64,000 nucleotides of DNA from Plectrocnemia conspersa (GCA_009617715.1 VTFK01000177.1:372001-436000); one strand, 5' to 3'; shown: positions 48,405 to 62,540, counted from the first letter of the stretch. The notes: generated by a model from the letters alone, not told the origin. Numbers and translations are program-made.

Positions 48405-49147
48405 TCATTTTACTGCTTTTAGTATAAATTTTAGCATATAGCACGCCCACATTTTAGGTGTATCTGTTGCCGGTCCTTTCTGTCTAAATAATTCGAGTCT
48501 GCATCTATATTTACCGACAACGTCCTTCGAATATTGAATATCAACTTTTTGAGGCACTAGATTCATCACTTTGTATATGCCCTATATAAAACATATACAA
48601 TTAATAATTAAATACTTTAACAACACAATCTGTATTATTTTACCTTAGAAATAGGACATTCATTCAGCGGTGGGTCAAAGCTATTGAAATATCCTCTCCA
48701 ATCATCGTTTTCATCTTCAATCTTGGAGCAGATGTCTTCAATTTCATAGTTAAGGATAACCATGTAACTTTGACTAACTTCTCTTTCAACAAAAGCTTTC
48801 ACCTAAAATAAAAAATGCTTTCAAGTATATTCTTAATTAATGAAATATATTTAACTTACCATCATCGGACGTGTATCAAGATCTTCTTTTATACCCAATT
48901 CGCCTCTAACTCCTACAAGAGTTTCGTTTACCATAAATATGTCTATTCTACTTAAATCTGTAACTTCATTATTAAAATCAGAACATGTCGTGAGATCGTC
49001 CCAGTTTAATACAACCTTACGACGCTGCAAATTATAAATTGATTAATAAAGTATATAATATCATAAAATAAAATAACTCACATCTGATTTTGCTTCAGTG
49101 TCATAAGAAATTAGAAAGATAGCGACGAATAAGTGTTTTAGAAACAT
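48405..49147 (-). CDS. Small secreted protein B (DUF1091/ML-like)
   Basis: Exons, minus strand: 49147-49082, 49024-48860, 48802-48644, 48581-48405; intact, 188 residues. Signal peptide MFLKHLFVAIFLISYDTEAK, then RRKVVLNWDD, MVNETLVGVRG, VKAFVE, DICSKIE, NECPISKG and MWACYMLKF before TGA. Residue pattern and all three intron positions equal those of the gene at 42384-43522, so the two arose by duplication, arranged head to tail 4.9 kb apart. Several Asn-containing sites could be glycosylated (VNET). Role unknown; extracellular ligand or lipid binding is only analogy with related insect families. Confidence 0.85.
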
Positions 49148-49574
49148 ATTTAATTCGTAGTAGTGTAATATCTAATGATTGTGCATAATGTGTATTATCG
49201 ACTTTTATTACTTTTTCAAGCTCATTTAATTAATGATGCGTTTTTAATGAATGCATGGGATCTATGATAAAGGACATATCACTACAACATTTGATAATCG
49301 GGGCAAAGGTATAATAGGTTTACAATAATCGTTTCATTATATTCGCTCAATTGTAAACTAGTACAAGGTATTGTTATTGTCTCTTTGTCGTATTATGAGA
49401 TTAATGTCACCAAAACACGTATCATTCAATAGCTGTGCGTGTGTCAAATATCATAACGAATACATTCATAGTCTAAAAAATCATACAAATATAAATAAAA
49501 TATATATAATCTTGAAGGGGCATGGAAATATCACTTCCTTCGTAAAACTTTCCTTGGCTTTCTTTGCATCGGCA

Positions 49575-49795
49575 GTCAGAAATAATTGCGCTCCTCGGAT
49601 AGTGGTAGTTTGAATCCGCTAGGCGGCAGGACTTCTGGGTGTGTACGTATATGTATGGGTGTTTATACAAATGTATATATTTGTATGTATTTTTAAATTT
49701 TAATGTATTTTAAACTTTTAGCCATCGTGACGCACTAGGTTAATCTTCTCTTAATTTTAATAAATAAATAAATAAAAAAAATAATGGGAGTATTA
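49575..49795 (+). repeat. SINE copy
   Basis: B-box-like gtttgaatccgc at about 49607, then a body with tgtatgtatttt and the family 3' end gccatcgtgacgcactaggtta (about 49722), terminated by (aaat)n to about 49790. It lies just upstream of IntS8. Confidence 0.6.
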
Positions 49796-49994
49796 TCAAA
49801 CATTTGTTTTAGTAGTGGCAAATAGTTTTAAAATATTTTAATTATTAAACTTTTAAAAATAACATTTGAATGGGAAAAAATCATTGTATTATGGCCAAAT
49901 TTATCATAGACTGACAGATTTAGACTTCTCCGCCGAGTGGCGGTGTTTACCAATTGAATTTTGCGGCGATTATCAAATTTGACACAAATTAAAT

Positions 49995-52900
49995 ATGGAA
50001 TATCAAATAAAACTGGACTCGGGCCAATTTCGTCCTTCTTCAGTGCCCATTGCACCTAATGCTGTGCTATGGTTTGAATTTCTACTTAATTCTAACCTCT
50101 TAAAGGATCATTTATCGAAACCTAACCCAGGTACGCAGGTTTAACAAATTGTAATGCGCAATTTAAATGAAAATTAATGTATTAATCAACTTTCAGACCC
50201 ATCTCCTGCTGATTTGATAATAAAATTTTTGACACTCAAACCTCTACCTCAACCGGAGTTAAATAAACCGCCAGATTTTGAAAATCCCGAGAGTCCGACG
50301 CTTAGTATAGTCGAAACTGAGAAGTATTCCAAGAAGCAGTTGGCTATTAAAGTGCTCTGTTTGAAAGTCGCGGCACATCTCAAATGGGATCTGTGTAAGT
50401 TACTTAGTACCTTATAAATATTTTTATTCTTTCAACATAAAATGTAATTTATAGCCGTGCTAGAAAACATATTACCACCTCAAATACAATCGCAGTTGAT
50501 GCAAGATTTGATTTACATGGCAACGGACGGCACATATTTAATACCCCCACCTGTAAGTTAAATAAACATTGCTTTATATTTTATTTATTGCATAATATAT
50601 ATTTTAATTGTTCATTTAATGTTGTAGGAAGCATCTAAGGACTTTTTAGAACGCGGCGGTGTTAAATTTGCTTTTGTATTATATCACCGATGGCTGTTGA
50701 GATTCTTAGTTAACAGAGCCAGCATTAGGAACTTCTAAACAAATTTTGGTTTGGATGTAAGTTGAGTATAGAAATTTTTCTGCTTCTTTCTTATCTTGGT
50801 TAACTGCCGGTTCGTTAAAAGGGATACATTTTTTTATTATTTATGCTGTTAAAAATTGATCCCGTTTTAGCTAATCCATTTTCCAATATTCCTTTTAGCC
50901 AGAACACTTAAACGCCATTTCTTTGCATGTGCATTAGAAAAAAATTTAGTCACTATAGTTGCACTACTTCCTTTTTTAATTTCATATAACTTGCAATGTG
51001 GTAAAATAATATAATTTTTAATTGGGGTTGTTACATAATCAAAGTCAAAATTAAGATAGAGAATGTTTCTTTTGGTATTACAAAAAATATATAAACAAGA
51101 TTTATACTTTTTGCGAAAATAAGTGTTTCATAGTCTTTCTATTTAAAAATTTTAGGGGGCCTTCACAGACTGATGCAGTGAACTTGCAAATGTATGAGAA
51201 ATTAGTTGGACAAGCCGCAGACTTTCGCGAGCGCAGCTTATACTTTATGACGGAGTTGGCCGACAATCATAAATTTTCAAACGAATACAAAAGCATGAAG
51301 GTTCCGACTATCGACACTTTCGCGATGCTCAACGAAGACACTGGCGATGTGATTCACGACTGGGACACCTCTAAAGTTTGCATCAGCGAACACGAGTTTT
51401 ACATGCAACTAAACTACGACGTCTGCGTCAATTATTTCTTTTACCGCGAATACAGCTTAGCCGAAAAGCACATTTTAATGTGTAACAAACATATGGAGAT
51501 ACTTGTCAAAGAAAAGCATCCCGAGTACCCTCACAAAGACGGATTCAACTGGAGCAAAATGGATTATGCTAGCGTCACCGAAAAAGAGATAAACGGATAC
51601 ATGAAAGCCTTAAACATATCACACGAGAATAAAACCCTATTGCATCAGTTGCACGAAGCGGTGGCCGATAATTACGAAGGTCTGATTCATGTGTTGCAAA
51701 GCGATAACTTAAAGAGAGAGATACCTATGGTGCACAGAACCGTAATAGAGCTGGACATTCAAGGGTTGTCTTCTAGCGGCACCGTGACCGTGTCTCGCGA
51801 TCTCTTGAACAAAGTGGCCCGCTCTGAACGTTGTGCGGTCTTTACTCGACGGAAACTTGCCATCCGCTCATATCGATTTCAATAAACGGATGAAGAGCAT
51901 GGGAGCTAAGTTTGTCGATAACTTAGTTTGGGCTTTTGCGCCACTCTTGAAATCTGATTCTCTGATTGAGACTGATAAGGAATTGATAAAGCAGTTCTTC
52001 TTGCACTTGGCGACGTCCGAGCATGATATAAACATGATCGAAATTAATGAAATTTTAACGTCTTACATTAACGACACAAGTGAGCGAGACGCTGCTAATA
52101 AATTTTTCTCTGACGCTGAAATTAAGACTATTATGAAGGACTTGAATGATGATTTATCGGACGAGACTGGATATTTGACTTTGGAGACTTACATGACCGG
52201 TATGAAAATTTTATTATCTATATATCTATTTATGTTACTTCTTCTGTCACATTGACTTTCGTACCTAGCTTTGTTTGCGTTGTGTTCTCAGTTATATTTA
52301 TTTTGTTGAATTATTCTTATGTGTAATCAACTTATGTTCAGAAAATTTAAAAGCTCAACAGTATAGCTGGTATTTTGTCAATTGAGTAAAATTAATTGCT
52401 CTAATGACTTACATTGATGAAAAATATTGAAGGAAAGGATATGATCAAAATGTTGAGTATTAGGATAAGTGAACTGGTTATAAAAACCAGGATCTGTTAC
52501 ATCAGGTTTGTCACCTGTTCGCAAACACACAAGACATGCGAATCTGGCTTCAACATACTCCCCACCAATGTTCCCAATTTCTTTATAATGACAGGATGCA
52601 ATGTTTAATTTGATTACATGAATAATATTAAAAAATTATTGATTTCATGAATAACTAATAAAAAGTGATGTAAGTAAATAAAGATAGTTTTTCTCAGGAC
52701 CTCAAATTATTGAAAGTAAATAACCTAAGATTAGTTTCTGTGTAACTAAATTTTATTTCACCCGTTTAGGTTGGGACACCCCCGATTTTAATATTCAGAG
52801 CGTTCCCGATCTCGAACTGGGATGCCTCAGACAGCGCCTAATAGATGCTACAACTGCCGAAAAAATCAAAGAATGCCTGTTGAACATAGCTTTCACAAAT

Positions 52901-55900
52901 CCAGCCCAGCCTCCGTGGATTGTTAATCCGCAATGGAAATTACCAATGCCACTCCAGAATGTAATATTGTCACTACCGAGAGGATTTTTACAAGTACGGA
53001 TGAAGATATTTAATATATTGCATTATCAGGATTTATTTAATGATTGTGTGGTTTCTTTCAAAGGATTTTTGTTATGTAATAATGGGTAAGGCGAGACAGC
53101 AAGCCGAAATGGGCGAATACAATTCGGCGCTTCAGCTGCTGCTCCTCTTGGAGACTGATATGAGGAATCAGTTGAATCAATCGTCAGCTGCTAACAGCAA
53201 CGGATCGCCGAATAACTCGGTTATGTATAAATTGTGGAAGCTGGTGGGATGGGAGGCATTGCTCTTGCAGATCAATCAGGTATTTTAAACAAATATGTAG
53301 AGTGAACTTTTGATAGAGAGCTTCTAAATGATATTTATTTTAGATGTTAGCCGATTGGCCAAACCAAAAGAACAATATGATTGGTCTCATCAATAAATGC
53401 ACACTGTGTATCATAGCCCTTCAATCCAGCGACAGCGTCATTCCGAGAATGGAGGTTTGTGCTTCTTTATTATAAATTAATATGTTACTTGTTGCATAGA
53501 AATAGTATAAATTATAAAAATGTTTGAATGCCCTTCTGAATTTTCTAGTCCATTCGTACATTTATAAGAGTGACAGACATGGATCTCCATACTTATCTTT
53601 CATTCGTCGATTAATTTCAATAACTTTTACTAAAATCATTACCAAAAAAATTAATGTCAGAGCACTTCCACTCAGATGCATGTTGCTGTGGCTATTTTAA
53701 GCTAATGTTGAGCTTTTGTGTTGCAAGCCTGATTTGTATTGCCACCTATCGGCCAATTTACAGAACAATAGAGCCGAGTTTTGAATTTTTATTGCACTTT
53801 ATAATTTGTTATGTAGACATTATGAAAAAATTGGTTTAAAACCATTAATAAAATATTTATTATTTCATTTGCGACTAACTTCATGCATTATATGCGAATC
53901 TTGATGTTTCTTATATTAATATTACATTGTAAATCCATTATTATATTGATATAAATATTTCAGATAGTGGAACAGTGTTTTATATGTTTGTTGAACGGAG
54001 GAGAATGGAAAAAATTGGCAGAGTTAGCTTCTGGTTCGAGGGGAACAGGTCAAGCTGAAGCTGCCGTCGCTACAGCTTTGGCAGCTCATCATCTTCACAC
54101 GAAACCGATGAAGAAATTGCCGGAAGATCTGTGGGACATGGGTTCGTATAAATAATATATGATTTTATAAAACGGTATAAATTTTTGATGCGAAATTCTT
54201 CCAATATTATCTGGCACCCTTCTAATTATGTGACTAAATCCCTCGATTTACCCGGTTTCACTCTTACATGGTTAAGAAAAAACATTTTTTTTTTAAATAC
54301 TCATATCAATCATATTTTGTTACACCTGCAAAGCATGGTGATGTATAAATACAGTGATTTACTTCAATTTATTGCACTTAACCTATATCTGGAACCTCTC
54401 CCACTGCCCATGCAGTATCCTGAGTTGCTTATTTAGAATGCACGTGTGTTGCTGAAGATTTTGTTCATTCACTTTATAAGTTAAAGTACACATGAATACT
54501 ATTAGATTGTTTTATTACAATTGTTCCTTAGTTAATTTGGTCAGTAAATTTTTAGGTGTTCCAAATCTTCCCTTTTATTAATGTGAAATAAAAATTGGAA
54601 TGTTCTCTTTTTTGGCATTATCTGGATTATTGCTATTCTCTTCTTGATTTGGAGCTCGTCAAAGAGTTACAGCTGGCCCCTTTCTGTTGTCTCAACTCCA
54701 TAAAGAAATATGGAAAAATTAATTTGTCTTTTTATTTCCGTCTCATATTCACTGCTATCGGATTAATTGAAAATTTACTCTTTCCAATATATTGGATCTA
54801 TAAACTGCGGCAATTTTTATCTTCGTATTTATGATCCTAATAAATCACTCTCAGTGCTGAATGCATAGTTTGCTAGATCATATTAGTCAATAAGCTACAT
54901 AAAACATTCTCTAAATCAATGCTACTCAAAGGTTAGATAATGGAAAATAAACTATATAATAAAACCCTCACACGTTTAGAAAACTATTTATATCATGAAA
55001 GGCTGAGCTATCTGTGTGATTTTGTCGTTAATTACGAGCTTAAAATTGTTTATAACAAACAAAACTCAATTTGGCCATTGGGTATATATTTTCTTTCAAT
55101 TCCAAATATTTTTGATATAATTTAACAGTGACCGGATTATTGCGCACACGAAAATTCCACTCAAATATATTTTACTTTTAATTCCAACTGCTTTATATAT
55201 TCTATTTTTAAGTAAAAAATTGTATAATACTAGGAAATGTAAGTGTATTTTATTTTATTTAAAATTAAAATTATATTGACATCTGTGATATAAACAGACA
55301 TTATTGTATATTGACGTATTCTTAAATATACATATGTGTGTATATTTATTATCTATGATCAGAATTTTCGTTTACGCAATAATCATTGAACCAATGTTAA
55401 TGTATGTCTCTAAAATCTGTACCAAAATAATCATCTACCTACAGGTTAAATTTTACGTTTTATTATGAATATATATATTTAAAACTGCTTATTTTTATTA
55501 AATGTTCAATTCCTGATATAGATATACACCCCTAAAACATATCAGTTAGCATCTGACGAAAATTAATTTAAAGGTTTGTGTGGTGAGTTATTTTGCGACC
55601 GTGCCTTGAATCCTTTATCCCTGGTATCTAATAGATGGTAGGGGGTTCTGTAAACATACATTTCAGATGATTTATCGATGAGTCACTCCTTATCTCGCAG
55701 TTTTTATCTCATCCCTGTTGTTTAGATGTTACTCAGGATTTTCTAGATTAAAATCTATCGCAAAATTGATACGTAGTTTTTAAGTTGTGCTAGTCGTATT
55801 TTGTTTTCTTGAACTAAATTTGTATTATTGAGGTTAAAAATGGTATTTTCTTCACATATCTAACCATAAAATCGATATGTGAATTGAAAAATTAGTCATG

Positions 55901-58900
55901 AATGCTTATTTTGTTTGAAATAAAAAAAAATACAGATGTCAAGCAAATTATAATTTGTTTTGGAATAAGATACCATACTATATTTATTATTATTGTTTAA
56001 ATAAACAATATACAAATTATTGAACTTCAATTTTTGCACAGCAGTTCTCTCTTTCTTTATTTACCTTATACTTCAAATTAAACTTATGTATGCTAAAATT
56101 CTTTATTTGTTATCGGACATTGGTAATTTATCTGGCTACATTTTTTATTATTACCGTCCTAAATATAGAAGCAGTTATTTTTTTAAACCATTGCCGTAAA
56201 TTCTTTATCTAAAATGTTCTTATTACTGGCCCTTTAACTTATATCTTGTCTTGGGTGTTAAACCGAAGAAAGAGAATTATCCTTTTTTTTACTGTCTGAA
56301 TTAACTCTCGATCTTTATTTATTATCACTATACGCATCTGTAAATCCATATTATGATCACATCTAGACAAGGGTTCTCGATTATTCGTAGTTTTCAACTA
56401 TTTTAATACTGAATTTACTCGTAATTTTTTTCTCGGTTTTTACGGATATTCATTCATTTAAACAATTAGTGCAAAAAATAATTATTTTTTTTAACCATGA
56501 ATTACTTTCATAATCGTTACACTTTTTGAATTTTATAATATATGCTGTACGAATTACTGATCAGTGAGGGCGCCAATAGTAAAATGCTTAATTTATTATT
56601 TCATACTTTTTGATCAGCTGCGATTAAATTAATTCAGCGAAATTGATGAAACATTTTAAATAAATAATTTTGTTGAATTTATTGTATATACAATAGCTAA
56701 TAACGCTTGGGAAGAATTTTATATACATAAAGATCGGATCCGTATCGGCGTTTGTTTTGTGCTGCTTTGCATATAAATTAAATAAGTAGAAATAAATAAA
56801 CTGCGATCGAATTATTGAACTGACTGAAATAAAATCTTTGCTTCTTGAAACAACAAATACAAATACGTAACACGATCTTCATAAAAATTTGCGACGCACA
56901 CCTGTTTTTTTAACATTTGTTTCTTTCAACGAACGAATTCTGCGAATTTCGGTCATAGTAGAAATCGTCTATAAGCATTATTTTCATCAATTTTTTCGAA
57001 TGCGTAAAAGCATTTTTTGTTGAAAAAAAGCGTCTCATTGTTTCGCTTTTTAAAACAAAATAAAGGCGCATAAAAGACCATGATTTTGGAGCGGCACTAG
57101 TCAATCGGGTATATTGAGATTTTTTAAATCTCATTCGAGATAGTATAAACGAATATTTTACAAAAAATTAATCAATTCTAATATTAATATAGTTGAAATT
57201 TGGGCGAATATTCAATCGAGAGCAGAGTACCAAGAATTCCGTTTTCACGAGGAACTGGAGAATTTTAAATTTGACTGCTACACTTTACAGATATTGTTAA
57301 CGAGTTATTGGAGCAATTGGTTTAAATATGGTTAATGAGTTAATTGGAGCATATTATTTGTTTTTAGTTGAATGAAAGATTAGGGATAAATTAAAAAATA
57401 TATATCTCAGTTTATAGTGTTACTATTTTAGTTTCTGACAGTTAACATAATCCCAATGAAGGAACCGGGTAAATATCCTACCCTACCTATCACCCTATAA
57501 ATTTTCTTTCTTGCATTAATAAAGTCTTTAAAAGATTCTTTCTAAATAAGCTGCAACCGTATATATTTTATTTGGCTTTAAGCAAAAACACTCCACAAAT
57601 CATCAATTGACAAGAGTTGTATAATATGTCTAACAAAAATATAAAATTTAAAGAGACACGGGAATGTTCCCATTAAATATAGAATAGGCGTTTGACACGG
57701 TATCATATGAAAAACAACTCTATTGGTACAATGAGATATCCCAATTGGAGTGACATCACTTTATGTAACTGATATGAAACATGCGTCTGTAAATCTGCAT
57801 TTCAAAGCCGTAGATAGTTTCATCTCCTTATGGGAGTACAATAGCTATATCACATCTTCAGAATCGATATCCAAATTGAGCTGTGAGCAATGTGATAAAT
57901 TTCTTGAGACTTTATAGTACTTACAGTTCATAGTTATTTCATAAAAATCAGCGAATGACTCTTCTATTATATTCACTACATCCAAAATATTAAAGTCTTT
58001 TACGTGAAGTCTAATAATTAGATAATGGATTTTATAATACATTTATCAATGTCTTGCTACGCTAGCAACTGTTTTAGATATTCTCCCAATTTTCTGCATC
58101 AATTCCAGATTTCTGCTGTATAATATATTAATTTCTTGCATGTTTCTTCTAGTTTTTCCAATATTCGTAAATGTTCAATCATCGTCTTCCACCAAACGCA
58201 ACAGTTCAGGCAATCCAATATCGAGTCGGGACAGTGCCCAGGCCAATAATAAAATGAAAGACGGCATGACCGCGTTTTTTTCGAAGCTGCGCGATCCTAC
58301 GGTTCTATCGGTGGTGATATCTCTATTGGCGAAGCTGTTCAATATTCAAAAGGACGACTCAAACATGGATCTGAACATGGAATATATAAATCTGTGGCCA
58401 GCGAAAGTCAGCAGCACCATAAGTTTAACGATGGTCTCTAACAGTCTCCACCATCTGGTGGCGCAGGCTTTGAAGTATTATCCCAACAACATATCTTGGA
58501 TCAAGCTTTTGGGAGATATGAGCTTGGTCGGAGGACATTATTCGATAGCTATGAAGCAGTATTTAACGGCTCTGACGATTTTATCCGATAACTTTATTCA
58601 ACCGCTATCGAAACAGTTGATCGAAGATCAGACAATCTTCAGAAGGATGATCAAGTGCTGCACTCAATTGAATTGTCCCACGCAAGCTGCTATTCTATGT
58701 CAATTTTTGGAAGAGATTGATTACGTTTTGGCTTTCAAATGCTTGTCGGAGATGTCTCATTTGTGCTCGGACGCTATGGATAGTTATTACGGTTGTATTT
58801 GGGACACTAGTATATTGGAGTATCTGATCAACTTGCATCACAAAAGGGGAGAGACGCACAGAAAGCAATTAGCCGTTAAGGTCATGGGGATGCTGGAGTT

Positions 58901-58994
58901 GAACTCTAATAATAACGAAGAGATTCAACGAGAAGCTGCCAATAAACGAAAAGCCAAGTTTATGAGAGCTCTCGTTAAACAATATGTGTGTTAG
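49995..58994 (+). CDS. IntS8: Integrator complex subunit 8
   Basis: Scaffold subunit of the Integrator complex, which cleaves snRNA and promoter-proximal nascent RNA; IntS8 tethers PP2A. Exons 49995-50130, 50197-50394, 50455-50552, 50628-50756, 51156-52199, 52770-52993, 53064-53279, 53344-53454, 53964-54141, 58153-58994; about 1057 residues once two frame breaks are allowed (human 995). Residues 26-29 are WFEF, the motif reported to be needed for PP2A association, in the same N-terminal position. Other signatures: LALKVAAHLKWDL-like (LCLKVAAHLKWDL), DLWDMV, SLVGGHYSIAMKQYLTAL in a TPR-like helical region, MIKCCTQLNC, ILCQFLEEIDY, AMDSYYG, LEYLINLHHKRGE, ending QYVC. Frame breaks occur near 50725 and 51831 (see findings). 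The last intron (4 kb) has a weak GTTCGT donor and holds LINE debris. Confidence 0.95.
53540..53625. repeat. Interspersed repeat in IntS8 intron 8
   Basis: tttctagtccattcgtacattt, gacagacatgga and ccatacttatctttcattcgtc match 46005-46080. Confidence 0.55.
54142..58152. other. IntS8 intron 9, AT-rich with transposon debris
   Basis: Four kilobases without a supported gene; frames at 54185, 54595, 54940 and 56910 have no recognisable domain and lie in AT-rich sequence. The LINE relic at 57430 is the only identified item. Confidence 0.5.
57430..57860 (+). pseudogene. Jockey-like reverse transcriptase fragment
   Basis: Plus-strand frames give IIPMKEPGKYPTLPITL, then a KRHGNVPIKYRIGV region that with a frame change reads GMFPLNIE.AFDTVSYEKQL, then NVPIGVTSLYVTDMK. 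These follow the order of jockey blocks PGKDPTKPSSYRPISLL, DIEKAFDTVWH and LxSYL. Many stops. Confidence 0.7.
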
Positions 58995-61900
58995 TGTTTA
59001 ATTCTCAAATATGTAGTTTTATAAAATGTAAATAATCAATTAATGTAATACAAAAATGTTAAATCACATTGTGTTTTGTTAAACTTTTTTATTGATTTTG
59101 GTATTGTATGTATACAGGTTACGTTGTATTAGATATTCAAAGGAGCAAAGATTATTTGAAAACGAGTTTCGGTCATTAAGTATTCAGAAATCGAAGAGTT
59201 CATAGTTTGAAACGCTGACGTTTGAAAGAAATCATCATAATTATGTTAATATCATAAGGTAACATCAAAAAGAGAAATGAATTCGCGCAAGCTGCAAAAG
59301 AAACAAAAAATTTAGATGTGTTGTTGGCTTACCGAATTGTAAATTCAGTCATCTGAAACCTTTTTAAATATTTTTTTATGTTTATTTGAAATTAACTATG
59401 GTTTTGTCACAAATATAATGTTATAGTTTTTAGATATAAATGAGTAAAATACCAAATTAAAATATTATATATACATTACTTTTTTAAACTTAAATAAAAA
59501 AAAATACATGAAAAAAAGTTGCATTTTTCATCAACATTTTTATAAATATTATATTGATATTATAATTGAATTAGATCCTATGAAGTAATTTTTAAGCATA
59601 GAAAATCTGGAAATTGTGATTTTCATGAGTGTAGATAATCGTCATTTTAACAGCAGTGAAAACCACTACTTCAAAAATGTCAACAAACAGCTAGATATAA
59701 ATGTTGTGCTAAAAAAAATATTTGTCTTTAAGTGAATGTTTGACGACCACTATTAAATTGCGCAACCAATTGAATCTCAATGTTTTCAATCAATAAAATG
59801 TTAATTTGACAATTAAAAAAATGCACTTTACGTCAAATGCATCTTTGCACTTTCTAAATAAATTAGCAATTTATAAAAAATAATTTAACCCATTAACTGT
59901 TGACATTTTCTTTAAAGAACATAACTTGCTTAAAGTTTTAATACTATAAATAATTTCTTTATTTGTGTCTCTTGGGCTTTTTAAAAATGAGCGTATATCC
60001 ATTGAACGTACCTATTAACAGTTTTAAAATTACTAAAATCGGCCCAAATATCTTCGCCGAACAAGTTCACTTTTACAGCTATGAACCCCCGGATCACGCA
60101 TTCCATAAAATGACGACGTTACCAAATTTTTACCGATTTTAAATATTTATACCTCTAAAAAAAAACAAATTGGTTAAGTAAAATTAATACAACTTTGGCG
60201 GACAGATGGTGACTGGAGGCAATTACATACAGATTGAGCCGCTGCAGTAGTATTTTTATTAAAAGTATACAGAGTTTATACGTTTGTTATTGAAATATAT
60301 GTGAGTGAACGGTGGACGAGGCACCACCGACCGTTGTCTTCCAGTCGAGATCCCCAAAAAAATGTGCTGCCCTCTGCTGCCGTCACATCAGTGCTACCAG
60401 AGTGCCGCCAAGTTTTGCCAATAATAAATAAATAATTAGGCCTCCACACGAAACTTCCCGGAAAATTTCAGGTAAAATAACGGGTGGGGGAGGGTAGTTA
60501 AGTCAATATTAGTTCTCCGGCACTATTTAATTTCATTTTCTTTAAACAATACCGAATAGTCTTGTTCAAAACTGCTTTAAATAGAATATAAATCTTATTA
60601 GTCAGCTGTTGAATAAAATAAGTTCCAAAAATTTCTAGCTGCGCGGATAAATATAAATCCCTTTTCCTTAAAATAATTGTACTTCATATGAAAAGTGCAA
60701 AAAAATGCTCTATGCATCAAAATAAAAATAAAATACTAAGATGAAATGTTGTGCAATGGAGCGTAGTGTTTGTAAATCAGTTGTGCCAAACCACGTCAAA
60801 TTTAATTGAAAATAATTAAAAAATATATAAGAACAGATTAATATTTAATAAAATCAAAAGATATTCACAGGACTAACTGTCTTTGGCTTTAAAGTTTTTT
60901 ATGTAAGGGATCATTTATGTGTACATAAAATTTCCAACTTATCTATCAAATAAAAAACGATCTCTAAATATGTAAATTAAACACGATTCTATTAACAAAA
61001 AAATTGTAATAGATAAAGAACAGGTTTCTAAATTTGAAATTTTGGATGTAGGACACCGTTTTGAAGCGTAAACTCTAGTACGTCTTACTTTGATCTAATT
61101 TATTTTTTATCACTAAGTTTATAATGCATGGTTTTAGGTCGCAAAGCATATTTTCAGATCCATCGACAGCTTCTCTTTTTAAAAAAACATGTCTTTTGTA
61201 TGAAAATGTCTTCTTTTGAACATTTTTTTGTTGGTGAAGTCAATCTCGGTCAATTAATTCGGTTTTTATAAGATCCATTTTACCATCAAACAACAGACTG
61301 AGTACTTGTCCAATTTTAATATGAAATAATGCACAGAAATATGAATATTTCATATTGATAAGGCATTCAATACGGCTCATAATATAAATTATCTTGAATA
61401 CAAAGTCACATTTTTTGCTCATACCTATTGTTTTGCTCAATAAAAATAAATACATACACCACATAATATTCTAACTGAAAGAGTAAATGTTTATGAAAAA
61501 ATATGTATATTTTTATGAAAAAACGGTTTTCAGGTTAAACCCTTTGGAGTCCTTTGTGCATACATATTTGACAACTATTTTTACTGGCAGCTCCTATGTC
61601 TATTACTTCAGGACATTTTTTCTCAAGATATTTAAAGTTATATCTTAAAATTAATAATAAGATAATTAAAATAAATATGAAAACTAGTAAATAAAACGCG
61701 TTTTAAATATTTATATAATTTAATACAATAAGAAATTAATAAAACAATTTTATAATCTTATAAGATATTAGTATATTTCTTGAATTAATATCAATTATAA
61801 AAATTATTATAATACAATTTATATTACAAATATATAATTTAACTAGTTTAGTTAATTCTGGCATAATAAAAAATATTGAATTAATGCACAACCATGGATG

Positions 61901-62540
61901 GCACGATTGCTCCTTTTAAACATTGTATGAGTGGGTTTACGAAATATTGCCCTATCCACTATACTCACAAGTCACCGACAGATTCATTTGTATCAGCATT
62001 TAGACAACTTTTCACAAGGTAATATCTTAATGTAAACAATCAAACTGCTGCTGAAAGTGTATTTTGATATTTATAAAATTCAGAACCTCGGAGCATAAAT
62101 TTGTATTTAAATAGGGAAAAAAGTCAACGTCTAGTGGAATCTTTTTGCCTATCCCGCCGAATTTATTGAAGTGTATAAGATTTTTATTTTGTACAAAACG
62201 AAATATTTTATTATATAAATTACAGTTATAATTAGAGAATTTCTTTTCGACGGTGACTTTAATAGTTAGAGCGTACCATAACAGAATTTATGGAGTAAAT
62301 TCAACGCATAATAATGTACAACGGAAGCTCAACCAAGGTCGAGGAACAGCTCTAAAACGTTAACCATAAGACATTTTTCTGCCTTATATTGACTATATGG
62401 AAAAATAATGGGGTGTTTTTTTTATTTAAGAGCAATAATTATATTTGAATTGTGTACAAATACGGGTCGATCGAATGTAATAAATAATAGTTAAAAATTT
62501 TGAATTTTGAATGAGGGGGAGAAGCGTTCTAATTGCACGT
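58995..62540. other. 3' flank of IntS8 and gene desert
   Basis: No clean AATAAA directly after the IntS8 stop. A GC-richer patch at 60300-60430 (ccgttgtcttccagtcgag, ctgctgccgtcacatcag) has no coding pattern. Otherwise AT-rich without recognised repeats. Confidence 0.4.

Noticed and set aside
58140..58152. ATG at 58140 as start of a separate 284-residue gene
   Set aside because: The sequence is IntS8's C-terminal exon; the ATG lies upstream of the ttctag acceptor, within the intron.
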